From Bacillota bacterium (GTDB lineage Bacteria > Bacillota > Clostridia > Peptostreptococcales > Anaerovoracaceae): a stretch of 8,398 nucleotides of DNA. The stretch covers positions 1 to 8,398 of the forward strand of contig JAEEOX010000042.1 of assembly GCA_016284485.1 (NCBI GenBank), written 5' to 3'. The notes under the pieces were generated by a model. It had not been told where the DNA came from. It searched no databases and was given only the letters and a program-made list of their open reading frames with translations. Position numbers and translations under genes: made by a program. Positions 1 through 6,962 of the stretch are shown here, piece after piece; position 1 is the first letter of the stretch; each line of letters opens with the position of its first letter.

Positions 1-173
1 GCATAGAGACGATTCCGGCCGTTACCCATTGTGACGGATGCGGGCAGAACTATGAAACGGTCGCTCAAGGACGGACCTGTCCGCACTGTGGAAGTCAGGA
101 GACCTGGCTTATCCAGGGAAATGAATGTATCATTAAAGAGATAGAAGCTGAAACAGAAAATACAGAAGAATAA
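1..173 (+). CDS. hypA: Hydrogenase nickel incorporation protein HypA (C-terminal part)
   Basis: Only the last 56 residues lie in the window; the frame starts at base 3 and stops with TAA at 171-173. HypA is a cytoplasmic nickel metallochaperone that works with HypB to load Ni into the large subunit of [NiFe]-hydrogenase. The sequence shows the family's C-terminal zinc ribbon: a CDGC pair (bases 30-41) and a CPHC pair (78-89) about 16 residues apart. After it comes the typical closing strand, QGNE followed by a run ending in IEAE, which matches the usual GNEL..IEI end of HypA. The N-terminal Met-His nickel site lies outside the window. A short acidic tail (ETENTEE) follows the fold. The next gene starts 22 bases downstream on the same strand, so the two are probably co-transcribed. 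The family call is firm; that a [NiFe]-hydrogenase is encoded just upstream is inference. Confidence 0.85.
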   Translation, partial: IETIPAVTHCDGCGQNYETVAQGRTCPHCGSQETWLIQGNECIIKEIEAETENTEE

Positions 174-195
174 ACGCTAAGGGAGGAGCACTGTT

Positions 196-3105
196 ATGCC
201 TGAGATCTATCGGGATAAAAAAGAAACCATTTCACAGTATGAAGGTGAGAAGGATTTCAAAAAGAAATATGCCAAGCTGGCCAGAAAGATCACGGACAAC
301 GCCAAGAGCATGGTTCTCGGGGTCAACGCCGAATCACCGGAATACTGGGGACTCAGAGAGATCCTGACGGAAGAGGAAGTCGATGTCCTGCTGACGCTGA
401 AACTGCGCAAATGGTATACCTTTGAACAGATATACGAAAAAAACAAGAACCAGTTCAGCAGAGAAAAGTTGGCAGAGATCATCGATCTTTGCGGTGTGCA
501 CGGCATCCTGGAATACGACTACGGCGATCACTATGACGACAACGGTCCGACACAGGAAAAGGATGTCAATGAAAAGAGATACCGTCTTTCCTATTTCGTT
601 CCGGGAAGTGCGGAGCTGTTCAATTCGTCGATCGACAGGATCGACAAGAATCCGGCTGTCGCATCGTTCTTCGAACGGATGACTTTCCTGCCGCTGGAAC
701 ACATCACTTCCATGGTCAGACCGGGCGGTGACGGCATCGGTATGCATGTCATCCCGGTAGAGAAGGAAGTCAGCATGCACAACGAAGCTCTCAAACTTGA
801 GAAGATCTCATACTGGCTCCAGAAGTACGAGGGACATCTTTCCGCAGGAATCTGCTCCTGCAGACAGTCCAGAGCTGTCCTGGGCGAAGGCTGCACTGAC
901 GACTGCAACGACTGGTGCATCCAGGTGGGAGACATGGCGGACTACACTGTGGAGACCGGCAGAGCCCACTACATCACCAAGGAGGAAGCCCTGGAGATCC
1001 TGAAGAGGGCAGAGGAGAACGGTTACGTTCACCAGACCACCAACATCGACGGAGAAGACCACATCTTCGACATCTGCAACTGCAACGTCCAGATATGCAA
1101 CGCTCTCCGTACATCACTTCTGTACAACACAAGGAACCTTTCCAAGAGCGCATATACAGCTGAGGTAACCAAGGACAAGTGCGTAGCCTGCAACCGCTGC
1201 GTCGAGATCTGTCCCGCAGGTGCCCTGAAGCTTGGAAGAAAGCTCCCCGACAAGAACGGCAAGGACTTCACATATCCGAAGTCACCGCTTCCTGACAAGA
1301 TCCGCTGGGGCAAATATGCATGGGACGAAAACTATCGTGACACCGCCCGCGTCAACACGCATCTGTCCGGTTCATCTCCCTGCAAGGCCGCATGTCCCGC
1401 CCACGTTCCCGTACAGGGATATCTGGCTATGGCCAAGGAGGGCAGATATGAAGAGGCTCTCGCACTGATCAAGCGTGAGAACCCGTTCCCGGCCATCTGC
1501 GGCAGAGTCTGCAACAAGCTCTGCGAGGAAGCCTGCACCAGAGGCAAGATCGACAAGGCAGTATCCATCGATGAGGTCAAGAAGTTCCTGGCTGAAAGAG
1601 ATCTTCACGCTGAGACCAGATACGTTCCCAAAAAGATCGTCAACAACCTGACCGGAGATTGGAAGCAAAAGATCGCCATCATCGGAGCCGGCCCTGCAGG
1701 ACTGAGCTGCGCGTATTATCTGGCTTCCCGTGGCTATTCACCCACGGTCTTTGAGAAGAACGAGAAACCCGGCGGAATGATGACCTATGGCATCCCCTCA
1801 TATAAGCTTCAGAAGGACGTTATCGAGGCGGAGATCGACGTTATCAGAGATCTCGGAGTGGAGATCAGATGCAACACTGAGATCGGCAAGGACATCACCA
1901 TCCAGCAGCTCAAGGATGAAGGATACAAGGCATTCTACATCGCCATCGGCTGCCAGGGCGGACGCCTTCCCGGAGTCCCCAACGAAACTGCCGAGGGCAC
2001 AGACTTCGCGGTACACTTCTTAAGCGAAGCTCTCAGCCACCCGGAGACCAGACTTGACGGAAACGTCGTGGTGGTGGGAGGCGGAAATGTGGCCATCGAC
2101 TGCGCACGCACCGCTCACCGTTTCGGACCTGAAAGCGTATCCATGTTCTGCCTGGAGTCCAGAGACACCATGCCCGCCTCAAAAGACGAAATCAGAGAGG
2201 CAGAGGAAGAGAACATCAGGATCGAACCTTCCTGGGGACCCAAGGAAGTCCTTGTGGACGAGAAGGGCCACGTGTCCGGCATAGTATTCAAGCGCTGCAC
2301 CTCCACCATCGATCCCGAGACCGGAGCGTTCTCACCGAAATATGATGAGAGCGAGACCATCACTGTTCCTGCAGACCACATAGTCTTTGCAATAGGACAG
2401 GCCATAGAGTGGGGCGGACTTCTCGAAGGAACCGGAGTTACCTTCTCGAGAGGCAACTATCCCAAGGCAGACGGATTCACATACCAGACTGAGGATCCCT
2501 CCATCTTCGTTGGCGGAGACGTATTCACCGGCCCGAAGTTCGTCATCAACGCCATCGGCGCAGGCCACGAGGCCGCAGAATCACTGGCACGCTACGTGTC
2601 TGACAACAACGTGCCTCAGACAATAGGCCGTGACCGCAGATTCTTCAAGCAGATGGATACCGACGACTTCAAGGTGGACTGCTACGACGAAGCCGGCCGT
2701 CAGGAACCTGCCTGCGAGCACCTCAAGGATCCCGGAATGTCCTTCGAGGATCCCAGGAAGATATTCACCGAGGAGCAGGTCAAGACCGAGACTTCCAGAT
2801 GTCTTTCCTGCGGCGCCACCATCGTGGACGAGAACAAGTGCATCGGCTGCGGACTCTGCACCACCAGGTGCGAATTCGACGCCATCCACCTCAAGCGCGA
2901 CCATCCGGAGATGACCGATTACCGTCCGGCAGAGGCAAAGATCACAGGACTGATGTCCTACGCCGTGCCCCGTGCCATCAAGATCGTTCTCAACAGCGGA
3001 TCCGCCGAGGCAAGAGAGATGGCCAGAAAGCGCAAAGCTTTCAAGGTCGATCCTTCCAAGCCGCACACCGGAAACGCAGTTGACATCAACGAACTGATGA
3101 AATAA
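196..3105 (+). CDS. Multidomain Fe-S flavoprotein: GltD-type NAD(P)H oxidoreductase with N- and C-terminal ferredoxin-like domains
   Basis: A 969-residue, probably cytoplasmic oxidoreductase. The ATG at 196 follows a strong GGGAGGAG site at 181-188. Domain order: residues 1-130 look like a helical or winged-helix lead-in. Residues about 210-310 carry a Cys-rich block (C220, C222, C233, C237, C241, C294, C296, C301) of the type that precedes ferredoxin domains in anaerobe 4Fe-4S proteins. C329/C332/C335/C339 form a classic CxxCxxCxxxCP cluster. Residues about 390-480 are the GltD/NfnB/DPD N-terminal Fe-S domain (C396, C400, C435, C439, C443, C447). An FAD Rossmann motif GAGPAG is at 497-502, an NAD(P) motif VGGGNVA at 627-633, and the second FAD motif GGD at 773-775. 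C869/C872 and C882/C885/C888/C892 form a C-terminal ferredoxin-like site. GltD (about 450-490 residues) is half this size. Family knowledge suggests electron transfer between NAD(P)H and ferredoxin or a partner subunit. No glutamate synthase large subunit is present, so calling it glutamate synthase would be unsafe. The hypA neighbour hints at a hydrogenase link. Confidence 0.9.
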   Translation: MPEIYRDKKETISQYEGEKDFKKKYAKLARKITDNAKSMVLGVNAESPEYWGLREILTEEEVDVLLTLKLRKWYTFEQIYEKNKNQFSREKLAEIIDLCGVHGILEYDYGDHYDDNGPTQEKDVNEKRYRLSYFVPGSAELFNSSIDRIDKNPAVASFFERMTFLPLEHITSMVRPGGDGIGMHVIPVEKEVSMHNEALKLEKISYWLQKYEGHLSAGICSCRQSRAVLGEGCTDDCNDWCIQVGDMADYTVETGRAHYITKEEALEILKRAEENGYVHQTTNIDGEDHIFDICNCNVQICNALRTSLLYNTRNLSKSAYTAEVTKDKCVACNRCVEICPAGALKLGRKLPDKNGKDFTYPKSPLPDKIRWGKYAWDENYRDTARVNTHLSGSSPCKAACPAHVPVQGYLAMAKEGRYEEALALIKRENPFPAICGRVCNKLCEEACTRGKIDKAVSIDEVKKFLAERDLHAETRYVPKKIVNNLTGDWKQKIAIIGAGPAGLSCAYYLASRGYSPTVFEKNEKPGGMMTYGIPSYKLQKDVIEAEIDVIRDLGVEIRCNTEIGKDITIQQLKDEGYKAFYIAIGCQGGRLPGVPNETAEGTDFAVHFLSEALSHPETRLDGNVVVVGGGNVAIDCARTAHRFGPESVSMFCLESRDTMPASKDEIREAEEENIRIEPSWGPKEVLVDEKGHVSGIVFKRCTSTIDPETGAFSPKYDESETITVPADHIVFAIGQAIEWGGLLEGTGVTFSRGNYPKADGFTYQTEDPSIFVGGDVFTGPKFVINAIGAGHEAAESLARYVSDNNVPQTIGRDRRFFKQMDTDDFKVDCYDEAGRQEPACEHLKDPGMSFEDPRKIFTEEQVKTETSRCLSCGATIVDENKCIGCGLCTTRCEFDAIHLKRDHPEMTDYRPAEAKITGLMSYAVPRAIKIVLNSGSAEAREMARKRKAFKVDPSKPHTGNAVDINELMK

Positions 3106-3115
3106 CAAAAAACTC

Positions 3116-3146
3116 AAGAGTCCCTCACGTTCCGTGGGGGACTTTT
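3116..3146 (+). terminator. Hairpin terminator after the flavoprotein gene
   Basis: A 14-bp inverted repeat pairs 3116-3129 with 3133-3146 around a TTC loop, with two G-T wobbles. It starts 10 bases after the TAA of the flavoprotein gene. The T run on the + strand is only four bases and lies inside the 3' arm, so this is a somewhat atypical intrinsic terminator. The A run at 3107-3112 would give a better U tract on the opposite strand, but no minus-strand gene ends here. Confidence 0.7.
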
Positions 3147-3172
3147 CAATTGGAGGGAAAATGGGGTATAAT
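3143..3172 (+). promoter_or_regulatory. Probable sigma-A promoter for the 132-residue protein and GNAT gene
   Basis: A perfect -10 TATAAT is at 3167-3172. The best -35 is TTTTCA at 3143-3148 (4 of 6 matches) with an 18-base spacer, and it overlaps the 3' arm of the preceding terminator hairpin. The 16 bases around the -10 (3162-3177) are identical to those around the -10 of the phosphatase promoter at 6389-6404. The start codon at 3199 lies 26 bases downstream of the -10, which fits a short leader carrying the GGAGG site. Confidence 0.5.
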
Positions 3173-3198
3173 CAGAAAAGTGACCGGAGGTTCAACAT

Positions 3199-3597
3199 AT
3201 GGACTATACTGCAGAAGAACGCTTTGTCAGATCATTCATAAAGAAGAGCAGGCGGGACCGCCTGCTGCTGGAACTGATGACCCCTGAAAGAAGAAGCAAA
3301 GGCCTGGACAGATTCTGCCATCAGGCGTCGGAGCTTCTGGACAAGTCAAGAATAGTGCTTCAGGGCGATGATCTGGACCGTCAGCCGGAGTTTCAGCGCT
3401 TCGTAAAGGAACATGATGAAGATTGTTATATCCTGTCCCAGGATTTCTGGATGGATGAGGAGTTTTTGCCCCTTCCTGAGGCAATTGAGAAGGCTGCACT
3501 GAGTTTCGATGCGGTCATAATTATCGGAAGCACCTTTGCTGTGATCTATGCTGAATCCATGAAGGGCGGCAGGGACAAGTACCTGGTGTGCATGTGA
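3199..3597 (+). CDS. Uncharacterised 132-residue protein
   Basis: I do not recognise a named family with a known function, though similar hypothetical proteins seem familiar from Clostridia. The ATG at 3199 has a clear GGAGG at 3186-3190, eight bases upstream. The N-terminus is basic and helical (residues 1-50, with RSFIKKSRRDRLLLEL and a lone Cys-His pair at 40-41). A charged middle follows (about 55-85). The C-terminal hydrophobic strand DAVIIIGSTFAVIYAE (104-119) ends in a KGGRDKY turn. The apolar run is too short, and too soluble in context, to be a convincing membrane anchor, so a cytoplasmic location is more likely. It is the first gene after a promoter, and the acetyltransferase gene starts 25 bases after its stop, so the two probably form an operon. 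Coding status is supported by the ribosome binding site and neighbour spacing; function is unknown. Confidence 0.82.
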   Translation: MDYTAEERFVRSFIKKSRRDRLLLELMTPERRSKGLDRFCHQASELLDKSRIVLQGDDLDRQPEFQRFVKEHDEDCYILSQDFWMDEEFLPLPEAIEKAALSFDAVIIIGSTFAVIYAESMKGGRDKYLVCM

Positions 3598-3622
3598 GGC
3601 ATGCCAAAGAAAGGATTGCGTG

Positions 3623-4156
3623 ATGGACAACAACGAACTGGTCATCAGACAGGCGACGGCCGGTGATTACGAAGCGGTGGTCGACTTCTACTACGACATC
3701 ATCGATCATCAGGATGAAAGAGAATTCGGCGCCAAGTGGACAAAGGACGTCTATCCCTCAAGAGGCGATATCAGGACAGATATCGATAACGGAAACATGT
3801 ATATCGGAACTGTGGACGGCAGGATAGCCTGCGCCATGGCGGTCACCGGGAACGATGAGATCTACAATGACGTTATTTGGCCGACAGAGGCTTCAGAGGA
3901 CGAGGTCAGCGTGATCCATCTGCTTGCGGTCCACAATGATTACGCCGGCCTTGGATTCGCCAAACAGCTGGTGAACTACGCAAAAGACCTGAGCCGTGCA
4001 CTGGGGAGGAAGGTGATCCGCCTGGATGTTCTCAAGGGGAATCTCCCTGCAGAGAAGCTTTACCTGAAGTGCGGGTTCAGATTCGTTTCGGAGCAAAAGA
4101 TCTACTACGAGGACACCGGACTTGCAGACTTCAGGATGTTCGAACTGACCCTTTAG
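3623..4156 (+). CDS. GNAT family N-acetyltransferase
   Basis: A 177-residue cytoplasmic acetyl-CoA-dependent acetyltransferase; the acceptor substrate cannot be told from sequence. I chose the ATG at 3623 over the GTG at 3620 because AAGGA at 3611-3615 sits seven bases before the ATG but only four before the GTG. The GNAT order is visible: an N-terminal strand and helix (IRQATAGDYEAVVDFY, 8-23), the central strands around 59-73, and motif A at about 97-117, where IHLLAVHNDYAGLGFA carries the acetyl-CoA pyrophosphate loop. Motif B is at about 134-155, with the typical N..A..LY.KCGF pattern. The loop reads DYAGLGFA, lacking the usual Arg/Gln at its first position but keeping the GxG/A core. The length is normal for the superfamily. 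It is second in an operon with the 132-residue protein and ends nine bases before a strong bidirectional terminator. RimI-like ribosomal protein acetylation is possible but not indicated. Confidence 0.9.
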   Translation: MDNNELVIRQATAGDYEAVVDFYYDIIDHQDEREFGAKWTKDVYPSRGDIRTDIDNGNMYIGTVDGRIACAMAVTGNDEIYNDVIWPTEASEDEVSVIHLLAVHNDYAGLGFAKQLVNYAKDLSRALGRKVIRLDVLKGNLPAEKLYLKCGFRFVSEQKIYYEDTGLADFRMFELTL

Positions 4157-4164
4157 AAGACATG

Positions 4165-4200
4165 AAAAACGGCACCCGGAAGGGTGCCGTTGAGTTTTTT
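4165..4200. terminator. Bidirectional intrinsic terminator between convergent genes
   Basis: A perfect 10-bp stem pairs 4168-4177 with 4182-4191 around a GGAA tetraloop. On the + strand it is followed by six T (4195-4200). On the - strand the A run at 4165-4169 gives five U. It sits between the stop of the acetyltransferase gene (4156) and the stop of the surface-protein gene (4210), so it can end both transcripts. Confidence 0.92.
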
Positions 4201-4209
4201 GCATTATCT

Positions 4210-6267
4210 CTATTTCTTGATGACCTCAATGCTGGGAGCCAGTTTGAAGATGGCCCTGACTTCATCATCGCTGATGAGTGTCGGTCCTCCGAGGACAGAG
4301 CCCACGCGGATGTTGGCGTCCTTCATGTAGTCAGCAGCTACTGCAGAGTTGCCGTTTGATGTGAGGATAAGAGGTCCGCCCATGGCGTGTGCCAGGGGAC
4401 CGCCGCTGAGTCCGTCAGGGAAGTTCATGGCATATGCCAGCACTGCTCTGTCGGGGGAGGTGAAGAAGTATCTTGCAATATTTGCGGAGGTCTCGAATCT
4501 GTTGGCCCCTCCGATTCTCATGGTTGATCCGAGACCTGAGAAGTATGATTCAAGATCAAGGCTGACAGCACCTTTTCCTCCGATGATAAAGAATGTCTTG
4601 CCGCTGAGAGACTGGATGAAGTCTTTCTGGCTGTCCATGATGGATGCTCCCACGAGGAGGATCGGCTTGCCGATGGCGGAAGCGGATAAACTGTCGGCGA
4701 ATCCTGTTCCGCTGCAGACGAGGATATCGCCTCCGGTCAGACCGGCTTCTTCCAGAATCGCAATGTTGGTGGCGTATCTGTCTGATCCCTTGAGCCTCTT
4801 GACGGTGTAGCCCGTGAGGCCGGCCACTGCGCTGTCAGGGACAACTGCAGTTCCGCCCAGCATGTAGACGGTACCGCCGGACTTCAGGTTGGCATTGATG
4901 TATTCCTGAGCGGAATCGATGGAGGACTGTAAATTATCCACAAGAAGAATTGGCGCATTCTTGACACTCGCAAGATAGCTTCCCGCCAGGGCATCTGCGT
5001 AATTGGTTCCGCAGGCCAGTATGACCGCATCGAACTTTTCCACTCCAAGCTGTTCTTTCAATGCATCTGCTGCCTTAAGGGCCGTTTCATATCTGTTCTT
5101 GCCGCTGTAACGGTAGAGCGGGGGAATGATTGTGAGGGTGGAGGTATGCTGCCAGTCTTCGGGAATGGTCACATAGCCTTCGGGAATGGTAAAGTTGCTG
5201 TAACCGTATTCGTCATCGCAAATTTCACCGCCCTCTGTGGTCGTGAAGGTTCCTCCCGCGAGAATGACGGTATCCTCTTCATAGCCTACATCGATCACAT
5301 CATATACGCTTGAACTTGCAGCCAGGAAGGTACCGCCATATATGGACAAACAGGCCGCATCGCTGCCGACATAGAACACATTGCTACCATTGACCGTGAT
5401 ATCCGCGTCGTTTATGACCACGTTCGTAGGACAATCCTCTGAGTACATCTCAAACGAATAATCAGATACAAATCTGGCACCGCCGTTGATCTCACAATAT
5501 CCGTACATGCAGCAGTTAAATTCCTCACCTTCGAAGGTGCCGCCATTTATGATGCAGGTAGGAATGCCGTAAGTCAAATAGTAATCGTCATACTGATCTT
5601 CAACGGGGAACGCATAGCAGTCCGATTTGAGTTCAACATCGTTAAAGACAGAATCTTTGTAGTTGTAAGCCACAAGCGAATCATCAACTTCTGCATTGAC
5701 GTTTGTCATCGTGCATTGGCCGTAGTTATAGTACACTGCGTTATAGCAGGCAATAGTATCGTTATTCAGGTCGATCTTACCATAGTTGTACTCGGCTATG
5801 TACCCACACTCGGCGATGTAAGAATCTGAAATGTTGATGACGCTGTTTTTTTCGTTTTCGTAAACGATGTATGAAGAAACTTCGATGCCGTCGCCGCTCG
5901 TACTCTGGATATTCAAAGTTCCCTCATTGTAATCTACCAGTGTGCTGCCGCTGAAGGATGCGTTGACAAGAGTAAGAACTCCGGACTCATCTATATCAAA
6001 AAGTGTTCCGTTGAAAATGATCGTTTTACCGTTGAAATCCAGCGTAACGTCTTTCGATACAGTTATACTGCCTGTTGAGTTGGTATCATATGATATGTTT
6101 GCACTCAGCTTGATCACAGTGCCGTCTGCTGCAGCATTAAATGCGTTGTACAACTCCTGAGCAGTTCCAACAGATACGTTGCTTGCCGCTGAGACCGGTG
6201 TGGGCATCAGCGTAAAAATAAGAGCAAATGCCAATAGCATCGCAAGAAGGGGGCGTCGGTTAGTCAT
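4210..6267 (-). CDS. Secreted cell-surface protein: beta-helix-like N-terminal half plus three cell wall-binding type 2 (CWB2) repeats
   Basis: A 685-residue exported protein. I chose the ATG at 6267-6265 because AGGAGG lies eight bases before it and a signal peptide starts there (MTNRRP, an apolar core, then PVSA-A; likely cleavage after residue 27). An upstream in-frame ATG at 6306 would add 13 residues ahead of the signal and lacks such a site. Residues about 30-370 are Asn/Asp/Gly/Tyr-rich with rung-like repeats (YNEG, YENEK, YNYG, YNYG, YNYK, spaced 20-24 residues) and several GGTF turns, typical of a right-handed parallel beta-helix. Three CWB2 repeats follow, opening with RYSGKNRYETA (386), RLKGSDRYATN (491) and RIGGANRFETS (584). 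In clostridial proteins such as Cwp66 and SlpA, three CWB2 domains bind an anionic wall polymer non-covalently. The likely role is adhesion or binding of glycans or proteins; no catalytic motif is visible. There are 13 Cys, 11 of them in the helix part, many for an exported protein. The gene stands alone, with its own promoter and terminator. Confidence 0.9.
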   Translation of the reverse strand: MTNRRPLLAMLLAFALIFTLMPTPVSAASNVSVGTAQELYNAFNAAADGTVIKLSANISYDTNSTGSITVSKDVTLDFNGKTIIFNGTLFDIDESGVLTLVNASFSGSTLVDYNEGTLNIQSTSGDGIEVSSYIVYENEKNSVINISDSYIAECGYIAEYNYGKIDLNNDTIACYNAVYYNYGQCTMTNVNAEVDDSLVAYNYKDSVFNDVELKSDCYAFPVEDQYDDYYLTYGIPTCIINGGTFEGEEFNCCMYGYCEINGGARFVSDYSFEMYSEDCPTNVVINDADITVNGSNVFYVGSDAACLSIYGGTFLAASSSVYDVIDVGYEEDTVILAGGTFTTTEGGEICDDEYGYSNFTIPEGYVTIPEDWQHTSTLTIIPPLYRYSGKNRYETALKAADALKEQLGVEKFDAVILACGTNYADALAGSYLASVKNAPILLVDNLQSSIDSAQEYINANLKSGGTVYMLGGTAVVPDSAVAGLTGYTVKRLKGSDRYATNIAILEEAGLTGGDILVCSGTGFADSLSASAIGKPILLVGASIMDSQKDFIQSLSGKTFFIIGGKGAVSLDLESYFSGLGSTMRIGGANRFETSANIARYFFTSPDRAVLAYAMNFPDGLSGGPLAHAMGGPLILTSNGNSAVAADYMKDANIRVGSVLGGPTLISDDEVRAIFKLAPSIEVIKK

Positions 6268-6330
6268 AATAATTACCTCCTGAAATAAAATATAGATAAA
6301 AAACAAAAAACAGATGCTATTTATAGTGTG

Positions 6331-6359
6331 ATAATAACATTTTTGCCTTGGCTTAACAA
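6331..6359 (-). promoter_or_regulatory. Probable promoter of the CWB2 surface-protein gene
   Basis: Read on the - strand: -35 TTGTTA (complement of 6354-6359, 4 of 6 matches), a 17-base spacer, and -10 TATTAT (complement of 6331-6336, 5 of 6). The leader to the ATG is about 60 bases, A/T-rich, and ends in AGGAGG. The promoter lies back to back with that of the phosphatase gene, with its -35 only 11 bases from the other -35. Confidence 0.5.
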
Positions 6360-6370
6360 GGGGTTTGTGG

Positions 6371-6399
6371 TTGTTCCGTATTCAGCGGTGGGGTATAAT
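6371..6399 (+). promoter_or_regulatory. Probable promoter of the phosphatase gene
   Basis: A perfect -10 TATAAT at 6394-6399 is preceded, 17 bases upstream, by a weak -35 TTGTTC (6371-6376, 3 of 6 matches). The surrounding 16 bases (6389-6404) are identical to those around the -10 at 3167-3172. The start codon is 34 bases downstream of the -10. Confidence 0.55.
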
Positions 6400-6433
6400 C
6401 AGAATGCTAAATCAAAAAACGGAGATATGTCAG

Positions 6434-6895
6434 ATGATCAAAATACTTTTTGTCTGCCACGGCAACATCTGCCGCAGTCCCATGGCGGAATATGTAATGA
6501 AGGATATGGTGTCAAAGAAGGGGTTGGATCACATGTATGAGATCGCTTCTGCGGCTACCAGCCGTGAGGAAATAGGGAATCCTGTTTATCCTCCTGCAAG
6601 AAGAAAACTGGCTGAGAACCGGATCTTTTGCGAAGGGCACCATGCAAGGCAGATGACCGGGGGCGACTACAGATACTACGATCTGATAGTGTGCATGGAT
6701 AAAAACAACATGCGGAACGTGGGCAGGATCGCCGGCGGAGATCCTGAGAGAAAGACAGTCCTTCTCCTTGACTTCACGGCGAGGAAGGGCGCTGAGGTGG
6801 CAGATCCCTGGTACACCGGGGACTTTGAGGCCACCTGGAGAGACGTAGTCGAAGGATGCACCGGTCTGATAGAGAAAACCCAAAAACAAGTGTGA
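6434..6895 (+). CDS. Low-molecular-weight protein tyrosine phosphatase
   Basis: A 153-residue cytoplasmic phosphatase that hydrolyses phosphotyrosine through a cysteinyl-phosphate intermediate. The P-loop C-x5-R-S is at the very N-terminus: CHGNICRS with nucleophile C8 and R14. The general-acid loop DPWY is at 124-127, with D124 as proton donor. The ATG at 6434 places the P-loop strand (IKILFVC) at the usual position, and GGAGA at 6421-6425 precedes it by eight bases. The frame stays open upstream to at least 6365, but that stretch contains the promoter and is not coding. The length fits the family (about 145-165). No tyrosine kinase or capsule gene lies nearby, so a Wzb-type exopolysaccharide role is not supported here; a protein-arginine phosphatase role (YwlE-like) is an alternative I cannot exclude. 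It appears to be a single-gene unit, and I see no clear hairpin terminator in the 28 bases before the next promoter. Confidence 0.93.
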   Translation: MIKILFVCHGNICRSPMAEYVMKDMVSKKGLDHMYEIASAATSREEIGNPVYPPARRKLAENRIFCEGHHARQMTGGDYRYYDLIVCMDKNNMRNVGRIAGGDPERKTVLLLDFTARKGAEVADPWYTGDFEATWRDVVEGCTGLIEKTQKQV

Positions 6896-6923
6896 GATAT
6901 GTGTCTGAGATACCGCTTTCGAT

Positions 6924-6953
6924 TTGACAAAGGGGGTGTCAGACGGATATAAT
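6924..6953 (+). promoter_or_regulatory. Consensus sigma-A promoter of the riboswitch transcript
   Basis: A perfect -35 TTGACA (6924-6929), an 18-base spacer and a perfect -10 TATAAT (6948-6953). This is the strongest promoter in the window and puts the transcription start at about 6960, just before the riboswitch. A strong promoter feeding a riboswitch fits control by attenuation rather than by an initiation factor. Confidence 0.82.
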
Positions 6954-6962
6954 ATATCGGTA

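Noticed and set aside
196..3105. Annotating the flavoprotein as glutamate synthase small subunit (gltD)
   Set aside because: Only the core matches GltD; the protein is twice the length, has extra cluster domains at both ends, and no large subunit is nearby.
2581..3117. A 178-codon minus-strand ORF opposite the flavoprotein gene
   Set aside because: It is a shadow of a C-ending-codon-rich gene; it covers the ferredoxin domain antisense and shows no family motif or ribosome site.
3199..4156. Toxin-antitoxin pair (GNAT toxin plus small antitoxin)
   Set aside because: The 132-residue protein is longer than typical antitoxins of this type and shows no ribbon-helix-helix pattern; the GNAT protein is an ordinary 177-residue superfamily member.
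5500..5900. Tandem DNA repeats under the YNYG motifs
   Set aside because: The repetition is at the protein rung level and degenerate; the DNA shows no exact repeat units.
6365..6433. An N-terminal extension of the phosphatase to 6365
   Set aside because: It would put 23 extra residues before a P-loop that belongs at the N-terminus, and the stretch contains the -35 and -10 elements.
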